From positions 36,707,884 to 36,771,883 of the forward strand of contig CM074200.1 of assembly GCA_037179385.1 (NCBI GenBank): a DNA stretch of 64,000 nucleotides, in the 5' to 3' direction. The DNA comes from Holothuria scabra. Taxonomy: Eukaryota; Echinodermata; Holothuroidea; Aspidochirotida; Holothuriidae. Shown here one piece after another: positions 57,501 to 64,000 of the stretch. Position numbers and translations under genes: made by a program. Below the pieces are notes generated by a model. The model saw nothing but the letters and a program-made list of their open reading frames with translations. It was not told the origin of the DNA and ran no database searches. How positions within the stretch are numbered: position 1 is the first letter of the stretch; each line of letters starts with the position of its first letter.

Positions 57501-60500
57501 GGTTTTAATTCCGGATCACACGACCACGGTTACCAAAGAACTTCCAACGTTGATCCATTAAAGAGCCAGTGTCAAAACTATTGGAACATCGGACCAAATC
57601 AGGTTGCTGTGCTCACCTCGGAGCCGCATCGGTACAGAGAGGATTATGTAACGGTATATGTATTTGATTGTAGCTTCTACCATCCCTTCCCCCTTAAGAT
57701 TGACCAATGTGCCCTTGTAGGACCTTTACGACCCACATGCGCTCAAATAATATAGTAGTGTTAGTTTATTACTGATTGTTGATAAAAAATGTACCTGTGC
57801 AGTTACATCTGTACTTTTTCGACAAAATGCCCAATTCATTTTAAGATTGAATCTTTCCTTTAGTTACATTTCTAAAATACGAAGGATTAATGTTTGTAAA
57901 AGCCGAAAATGGAGCTAAACGAAATTGTATCACGAGCCGCACAGAAGGAGGACACGGGACGCATTTGACCCATTGGAAGACCGATGCGAACTGTTTAACA
58001 AGATATTTCTTGATTGGCTAACGATTGAGCTAATCCCTAACAAGTTGCTCATTTTTATTGAAGTATAAATATAAAGGACGCCCAACCATTTTTGAACGAT
58101 AGCGTTTTACTGTTATTAAAATGGACAGGTAAGTTATGGCAAATGAAAACAAAATGTTAGAATCCTTCAAACGCGATTTCATCAAAGCTTTCACCTAAGG
58201 ATTTGTCTCACCAGCTTATGCTTTCGTGGTCCGATTTCACGTGTACCATTTTTAAAGGAACGGATGGCACGAGTGCCTTTGTGAAAGTGAAAACCAATTA
58301 AACATCACTAACTTCGAGTTGTGCATGTCTCATATAATGTTAACAACCTTTTTACCAGTTCAACGTATTTAGTTTTTATGTAATTTTTTAACAACACTGC
58401 TTTGGTAGCAATAGATACATGGACATTGTATTAATGTCTGACTGTAGTTAGAGAGGGCGCTACTATTTATCGAATCAGTCAATGAGAATGGTTATAGAAA
58501 TGAGTAATACTAACTAGAACTGCATTTGCTTGCAAATACGCAGAATTGTAGTGCGTGTTAGAGATGTCTTTTCAGTTAGTACAGTAGCCCAGTTTTTATT
58601 TGAACTTTAGGATTTGTTCATGGCGGGAAGAGGGGCTGTTGTTTCTTTTTGGCCACTCCTCTCAACCCTATTTCTTGATAGTACAAAGATGGACCACTTG
58701 TCTCCCAGCTCCTTGGCTGGACGCATAAAGAAATCATAGAAGAGTAACCAATGATGGAGTAAATCCGGACCTTCTATGCTAATAGTCAGTCACTAGCTTT
58801 ATTTTGAAGCATATTTGCCAACAATGAAGCAAGTGCTGAGTAGTCCTTGAACAAGACCGTGTACTGCGCTTAACGGTAGGACCTACTCCGTATACAGTCT
58901 AGCGTGGAGCAAAATGAAGTGGACGAAGCATAGTCCCGTTCAAGGACTCGTGCTGAGTAGCCTACTTAGTCATACGTTATGCTCTGTTGTGTTGTTTACT
59001 CCTGCCTGAAATGGTTTTATCGGTTCTCGGCTCCTCTTTCACCGTTCTTTATGTTAAATAATGACGCCCTCTCAAGCTCTCTGACTGCACCTCTGCATGC
59101 ATATGACAACTGTCTCGTGGAAGGCCGAATAACTGTTGACGCTGTGTGTTTTAACATCCGTGTTTCGTTAATTCGCAATGCATGCTACATGCATGCTGTC
59201 AAAACGTTTCGGTCAGACTGCTGTCAAAATAGCTTCTGCTTTTACCACTGAAATAAAGCATGATAATAGAACTACAGCACAAGTCGCTTAATCCAATGCA
59301 GTAAAGCCAATTCGTTCCGTACAGGGAATTGGCAATACCCTGCTCCGTAGTAGCTAGATGAAGATACTGTACAATAACGTCTTGAAACTGTTCAACGATA
59401 GTGGACGCAATGGCGCCGTGTTACGTATACCAATTTGGAAGCAGCGATTGATTCTCCAGGCTTATCACTTCAGTGTGAAAAGGCCGAACCACATTACATC
59501 GCGTTTTCTGGAAATTTATCCGCAATGCTCTTTCATGAAGCTAACTCCTTAAATCAGCCTTGTAAGTGTAGTATTTGCTTTTCTGAAGTTGATTTTTGTT
59601 TAAAGACTGCCACAGATTGCACTTACTGCTATTGTTAAAGGGTAGAGCATGGATATTTGTACGAACTAAGTTACGGTACGCGCAGGGAAATGAGTTGTGG
59701 GCCATAACAGGCTTCACAAAAGAAATTGTCAGTCGGCCAGTAAATGCCAATACTGTAGTGCGGCGCACTACAATAATAATTATGGTATAGTGGCGTAGAA
59801 AGGCACTTTTCCAGGAAGGAAACGCACCGAAGTTTTCATAATTTTCTACAATGTGAACACCATTTCCCTGGGGAAGTAATTTGCGGAGGGCGAAGAGCTG
59901 AAATTGTTGCATTTTTTAAACAAATATTTGAAAATATGGAGCTTGTATTGGAGACAGTTTTAGATTCTGGATTTCCTATAGGCTATAAGAAGGAATTACA
60001 TTAGGGATGTATTCGGAATTTCATGAAAGAAGGGTTGGGAAAACCATACTGTAGTTGACTGATGTGAAAAATGCCAAATTTCCGAATTTTTCACTATTCA
60101 GAGCCACGCGGGGCAATCGCCCATGCCCCTGTAGCTACGTCACTGTTATAGTATAAATAAGTTTTGCGAAACCAACTCATTTAAAAAAATGCGCAAAATG
60201 TAAACTAAAGGATTTAGTGATAAAATGAGCTGAAGGAGAGGGACTGGCATTTTTATGATTAAAGATGAACCAAAACTGCTCGAAAGTTACCTACTTGCGA
60301 TTCTGTTCGACTTTTAAAAGTTAGAATTCCGTAAAACAAACACGGGGGTGTTAATTCTGGGCAACAGGATGGACACGACCCCACATTTTAGGAAGAACCA
60401 CTCATTGACTTAAGTTTTTCATTTTTGACGGAAGTGACCGTGTTCCTAACATTCGAGTAAAGACTAACGCTATACTTGATAAGAGAGCAATTGCAACTAT

Positions 60501-61004
60501 CAAAGTGGGGAGAATAGTGAAAAAGCTCGGATACTTTTCAGGGCTGTAGCTAGGCAAGACTCTTAAATGGGTGAACATTTTTGATGGGGCCAAATGTGAA
60601 AACAAACTAATGGCAAAATTCAAACTCTCAAGGTGGAGCAAAAATTACAGCACCCATTGACTACCTTGACTACCGGCCTCTAATTTTGTAGTAAATCTGT
60701 TGCTGCCAAGTTTTGAAATTCCAAGAATTTCCTCAAATTTGTCAAAACATATTATTACATTAATTCATTCATATATTTTGCCAAATCTACGAATAATTTA
60801 CTGTAGGTACCCCTCCTACGGATGATGTAGTAACCAGTCCATATCCTACCGTAGTTCGCCCCTCTCAAGACGATATTGTTCTAATCGTTCAAACGTCAGA
60901 CTTTGGCCAGTACCTTGGTCTGTTGGAGGTGACTTTTGACGAAGACGGGAAAATTACAGACTACAGCGGAAACCCCATTCTCTTGGACTCTTCCATTGAA
61001 CAAG
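48211..61004 (+). CDS. Ecto-5'-nucleotidase (CD73-like), 5' part; predicted inactive
   Basis: Exons 48211-48546, 50448-50661, 56886-57071 and 60807-61004 join in phase (0, 1, 1) to give 311 residues; the rest lies beyond the window. It has an N-terminal signal peptide (about residues 1-22) and then the calcineurin-like metallophosphoesterase domain in CD73 order: LTIMHTN, LLLDGGDHFQGT (residues 78-89), SNHEFDDG (115-122), NKIIVLGTSG (208-217), VIVGSDHHQFLYTG (233-246) and NPILLDSS near the end. The family hydrolyses extracellular AMP to adenosine at the cell surface, usually GPI-anchored. Here the metal ligands equivalent to human D36, H38, H220 and H243 are H31, Q33, T215 and D238; D84 and N116 remain, as does the catalytic H117-D120 pair. 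Splice sites and frame are intact, so a pseudoenzyme is likelier than a pseudogene. Confidence 0.9.
48765..48895 (+). mobile_element. SINE-body-like fragment
   Basis: Phrases 'ggtagggaagcctcacaagg', 'gaccatggtcggccggct', 'tgaaactgacccgtaaa' and 'catctaaccaaataa' resemble pieces at 32040-32160, 45010-45125 and 53350-53425. No tRNA-like head was seen here. Confidence 0.4.
49080..49520. repeat. Dispersed palindromic repeat, partner of 17160-17565
   Basis: Shares long phrases with the 17-kb copy ('caataatttgtgatgtcatt', 'gttgtactactcaaatt', 'agtgaataaattta'). The outer parts ('catgaaaaatgaattcc' and 'ggattcatttttcatg') are inverted copies, so the whole unit is a hairpin-type element. Confidence 0.7.
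50448..50661 (+). CDS. 5'-nucleotidase-like exon 2: NHEFD motif
   Basis: Acceptor attgaccag, donor CCAG|gtttgt (weak), phase 0 in and phase 1 out. It encodes residues 113-183: APSNHEFDDG with the metal-ligand Asn and catalytic His-Asp kept (the usual Gly before Asn is Ser), then 'FPVISCNIDATN' and 'VGIVGYTTTDT', which match the CD73 fold. Confidence 0.9.
52085..52317. mobile_element. GGGCCCAATTGGG-rich TIR element
   Basis: The ends are CCCAGCCAACA (left) and TTTGCTGGG (right), inverted. The interior is dense in CCCAATTGGG and GGGCCC palindromes on both strands, with little other sequence. Non-coding MITE-like unit. A sequence of similar style (ATATGGG/GGGCC repeats) lies at 62915-63190. Confidence 0.6.
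54485..55030. mobile_element. Long inverted-repeat element
   Basis: The left arm (about 54489-54600: 'tttgatatgctaaaaaggaa', 'aagcattctggtgaaa', 'gttcggttctcaagatatt') is the inverse of the right arm (about 54925-55028). A second inner pair reads 'gaagcaagcaggtgtgatg' and 'catcacgcctgcttgctcc'. A diverged relative lies at 3780-4125. Confidence 0.7.
55560..55790 (-). repeat. Dispersed repeat, inverted partner of 5688-5865
   Basis: Read on the minus strand it gives the same ordered phrases as the 5.7-kb copy (cccctttcccctgt, 'tttttcccaacca', 'gagatggataaaagg', 'ggaatttgtttcattt'). Confidence 0.65.
56886..57071 (+). CDS. 5'-nucleotidase-like exon 3: second metal-ligand region
   Basis: Acceptor ctttcag, donor ACGG|gtaata, phase 1 in and out. 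It encodes residues 184-245. The motif usually read as LGHSG is LGTSG, and the family GGHSN is GSDHHQ. Thus both histidines that normally complete the metal site are missing at their aligned places, although two His sit one and two residues downstream of the second position. Confidence 0.9.
57072..60806. other. 3.7-kb intron of the 5'-nucleotidase-like gene
   Basis: It has a possible TATA promoter with a tiny first exon at 58064-58128, but no further coding exon. Open frames at 58979-59251 and 59358-59912 lack protein character. Short pieces near 60.1 and 60.55 kb resemble common dispersed repeats ('ctgtagctacgtcactg'). Confidence 0.5.
58064..58128 (+). promoter_or_regulatory. Candidate TATA promoter plus mini first exon
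   Basis: TATAAATA at 58064-58071 is followed at core-promoter spacing by a start codon (ATGGACAG, 58121-58128) that ends at a strong donor (|gtaagt). The exon would leave in phase 2, which does not fit the phase-1 acceptor of the exon at 60807. It is not an in-frame alternative start of the 5'-nucleotidase-like protein using that exon. It may be chance. Confidence 0.25.
60807..61004 (+). CDS. 5'-nucleotidase-like exon 4
   Basis: Acceptor ttactgtag, donor CAAG|gtaagg, phase 1 in and out. It encodes residues 246-311: a Pro/Thr loop, then 'IVLIVQTSDFGQYLGLLEVT' and 'NPILLDSSIEQ', matching the end of the CD73 N-terminal domain (family: VVQAYAFGKYLG). Exons for the linker helix and C-terminal substrate-binding domain were not found before the window ends. 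Confidence 0.9.
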
Positions 61005-61785
61005 GTAAGGCGGCCGTTTTCTTTCTCCAAAAATAGTAATACGCAATACATAAATACTAATCACTCGTTCTGTTTTTAAAACAATTACAGTGACGAATCT
61101 AGGCGAGGGGCACATGAACTCGCCCCTATTGGTGTCATATGCGAACACGAAAAATATGTCAAATAAAGTACCATTTTTCTCTCAGCCTCTCCCAAAAGCA
61201 AAGATGTTTCAAAAGGTGCCTACCTGAGTAAAAAATGTTGAGATTGGATGGTACCGTCCAGAAGAAGAACAGACCCCAGCATTGTCACCAATTAGACCCA
61301 AGCTGTGACAGAACAGCAACCGATCAAACTGCACACTATTCTCTATTAAAACTTTCTGGGTACGCCCTGCCAATTATCAGAATGATTCAAATAGCAGTTG
61401 AGCGACTTGATCCATTCCAAAATTTCCAGATATCATTATTATTACTATTAGTTTGGGTCCAGATTCACAGTTTAATGAATATATTGGTAAAACAAATATT
61501 GTGTGAGTTCCTAACGCACCTATTATCTATATGCAATAATATCATCAACACTAAAAAGGGATGTCTATTGTTGCCTGCCTCTGTACGTCCAAGCCCTTGT
61601 AAATTAGGGGACCACTTTAGAACCCAACTTTTTTCATAGAGTCACACATTGCGCCTAAATAGCCCCAAATGTCACTGTGGGGACCTCCGTGGCACTATGC
61701 CTTCGTGGGACTTTTCGGTGTAAATTTATTTTCGAAGCAAACCAATACGTTAATATCAACGGAGATTGGCCGTCAAAGAATGGGG
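61005..61785. other. Start of the next intron
   Basis: No exon of the 5'-nucleotidase-like gene was found. The open frame at 61235-61639 has no recognisable protein character. Confidence 0.5.
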
Positions 61786-62215
61786 GGCCAAAAGGGCAAA
61801 AAAGACAAATTGCAAAATATTCATTTTAATTTCAAAAATTAATTTTAAAAGTAAAAAATATTCTAAGTGAGAAATTTACAAATAAAATAAGCAACAATTA
61901 CATTTAAAAAAGCGAGCAATTCATATTACGTTCCCAAAACTAATTAAAAACACTAAAAGTAGTTATAATTAATCTTAAAATTAACATATTACCGTTTTAT
62001 ACCAATGAAATATCAAAGCCCCCCCCCCCCATAAATAAAAAATGGAAAACAAATAAAAAGAAATAAAATAAAAACGCAAATAGGAACGCAGTTTTGTGTT
62101 TTTTATTTAATCTTTTGTTTCCATGTTATTCCCTGTCATCTTTTTTTTTTTTTTTTTTGTAATTTATTTGGGTTCGTTAATAGTTATTTAAATTCGTCTT
62201 TTTTGCCCTTTTGGC
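61786..62215. mobile_element. TIR element with GGCCAAAAGGGC ends, about 430 bp
   Basis: Left end GGCCAAAAGGGCAAAAAAGA (61786-61805), right end inverted (62196-62215). The interior is AT-rich with long A/T and C homopolymers and no ORF. Confidence 0.75.
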
Positions 62216-62226
62216 GCGCTATAGGT

Positions 62227-64000
62227 GGCCAAAAGGGCAAAAAAGATAATTTGCGAAAAACACAAACTGCGAAAAAGACGATTTGTGAAAAATAATGAGG
62301 GCGTCCTGAGATTGATGGATTCAGAGCACCTATCTCTATAAATATGCTTGGACAGCCCATTAGATATCCAGACCCGATCAACCAGTTAAAGCACCTCGAG
62401 GACTTGCTTGCAGCCATACACTCCCTTTGTACGCACATCAGTGGGCAGTGTGAGTCGATCAGGGAGGTGTTATTAGCTATTAAAACCTCCATGGACAGAT
62501 GGAGTGATAAAGTTTTCTCTTGGCCCGCAGAGCAATCAGTTAAGAGGTTGGGGGAAGGGTATCATGTGAAAGTGTGGGGGGCTTTTTCACCATTTGTGGT
62601 GGAAGGGGAAACGGCGTCGCTGGAATTTTCGTCACGGAGGGGGGGGGGGATAAGTTTTGTGATCGTTGGCATGAGGGAGGATCTAAAGGGACGGAGATAG
62701 GTCTAAGGGATCTTCCCCTCTCATTTGGAATTTGTTTTAAAAACTGAATGCCCTCAGATGCTATTTGGAACAAAAATTGAGGATTGCTAGGTTAGTTTTT
62801 TTCTAAAAATTTCGTTTTCCTGGGCAATAATTTCTGTGTGTTCCATCCTTCCTTTGGAGTCCCACACCGGTGATAGACTAGGCTAGACCCTTTGGGACCA
62901 ATTAAGTGATAATATTACATCACCATGGTAGCATTCCCATAAGGGATCCCTAGGGACCTAACATGCGCCATGGTATGGGCCATGATATGAACTTGCAACC
63001 AAAATTTGTAAGGGGCTCATTTTGTCCGGGCCAGCACATTGCCCATAAGGTCCATATGGGATATATCTGGCCCCTAATGGGGTAGTAACCACGTAGGACC
63101 CTGAACTATCCCATATGGGTCATACGGACATATATGAGCTGGTCCATTTGGGCCCCTTATGAATCCCGTAAAAGTTTGCTTCCTGCAGAAATCATGAGCT
63201 TCATACAGATTTTGCCGAAGGACCGAACGGTTTGCTCATTAGTTCATATGGAAGGATCAAACAAAACTGCTCAGTGAACTTGGGCACAATGAGACTTCAC
63301 AGGAACCTTAATTCTCAGCTCGCCAGTTTATCCATAACAAACTACCCATCCAAAGCGGGCTAATTCTTAGGCGTGGATCCTTGGTGGGAGGGGACGTGGG
63401 ACGCCCTCACTTTTTTGGGAGGGGGACATCTTCAAAAAGCATCCTCACTTTTCCAAAAATGATGGAATACACAGCAATAATTGCCCAAGAAAACGAAAAT
63501 AGAGGGGGACCCCTTAGACTTATCCCCGTCCCCTTAGATCCCTCCCTCATCCCAACGGTTACAAAACTTATCTCCCCTTCCCCTTCGTGACGAAAATTCT
63601 GACGACGCCTTTCCCCCTTCCATCACAAATGGTGAAAAAGTCCCCCACACTTTCATATGATTCCCTTCCCCCAACCTCTTAACTGATTGCTTTGCGGACC
63701 GCAAGAAAACGTTATCACTCCATGGAGGTTGTAATAGCTAATAACACCTCCCTGATCGACACAGACTGCCCACTGACTGACTGATGTGCGTACTGCCTTG
63801 CTACATGCTCCTCAACACAGGGAGTGTATGACTGCAAGCAAGTCTTCGCGGTGGCTTTTAACTGGTTGATCGGGTTTGGATATCTAATGGGCTGTCCAAG
63901 CATATTTATAGAGATAGGTGCTCTGAATCTATCAATCTCAGGACGCCCTCATTATTTTTCACAAATCGTCTTTTTCGCAGTTTGTCTTTTTCGCAAATTG
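62227..64000. mobile_element. Large inverted-repeat element with GGCCAAAAGGGC end (runs off window)
   Basis: It starts GGCCAAAAGGGCAAAAAAGA (62227-62246). Arms of nearly 0.5 kb (62248-62716 and 63509-64000) are inverted copies: 'gcttggacagcccattagat' in the left arm against its complement near 63882-63901. The right arm holds a small insertion near 63780-63830. The expected right terminus lies just past the window. The middle (62717-63508) includes ATATGGG/GGGCC-rich sequence (62915-63190). A 118-codon ORF (62344-62700) lies entirely within the arm and is repeated, degraded, on the other strand at 63715-63903. It is not recognised, and no transposase is seen. Confidence 0.75.

Noticed and set aside
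58979..59912. Extra exons of the 5'-nucleotidase-like gene
   Set aside because: None of the frames resembles any part of CD73, and exons at 56886 and 60807 already join in phase across this interval.
62344..62700. 118-residue ORF as a host gene
   Set aside because: It lies wholly inside the arm of an inverted-repeat element and has a degraded copy on the opposite strand, so it belongs to the element.

Overview
The window looks like a gene-sparse, AT-rich invertebrate metazoan chromosome. It has long introns, GT/AG splice sites in consistent phase, many short inverted-repeat elements, tRNA-derived SINEs, a LINE tail and a DIRS-type tyrosine-recombinase retrotransposon. I favour a marine invertebrate deuterostome such as an echinoderm, because of the DIRS element, the many small palindromic elements and the long introns. 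That is inference; nothing here fixes the species.

Region 1 (about 5.5-43.4 kb, + strand) is one large multi-exon gene. Thirteen exons can be chained in phase from 5539 to a stop at 42111, giving about 1,090 residues. The 5' end was not found and may lie outside the window. The protein is low-complexity, Ser/Gln/Lys/Arg-rich and probably mostly disordered, and I do not recognise the family. Its introns hold most of the repeats: SINEs at 6.7 and 7.2 kb, two TTAA-flanked MITEs, a hairpin MITE carrying two CRE octamers, a LINE 3' tail, and two long arrays of a roughly 146-bp repeat that carries perfect DR1 nuclear-receptor sites. They also hold a decayed but structurally complete DIRS element (23750-28888) and a 637-bp tandem duplication.

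Region 2 (about 43.4-48.2 kb) is intergenic: a third TTAA MITE, a short antisense stretch resembling the 5' end of U2 snRNA, SINE pieces, and no gene I can support.

Region 3 (48.2 kb to beyond the right edge, + strand) is the 5' part of an ecto-5'-nucleotidase (CD73/NT5E-like) gene. Four exons encode the signal peptide and most of the N-terminal metallophosphoesterase domain; later exons lie past the window. The exons and splice sites are clean, but four of the six residues that should bind the two catalytic metals are replaced. The product is therefore predicted to be a catalytically dead paralogue. This is the most interesting observation in the window.

The last 2.2 kb hold two elements with related GGCCAAAAGGGC termini, one a large inverted repeat that runs off the right edge. 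The two genes share a strand, but nothing in the sequence links their functions.
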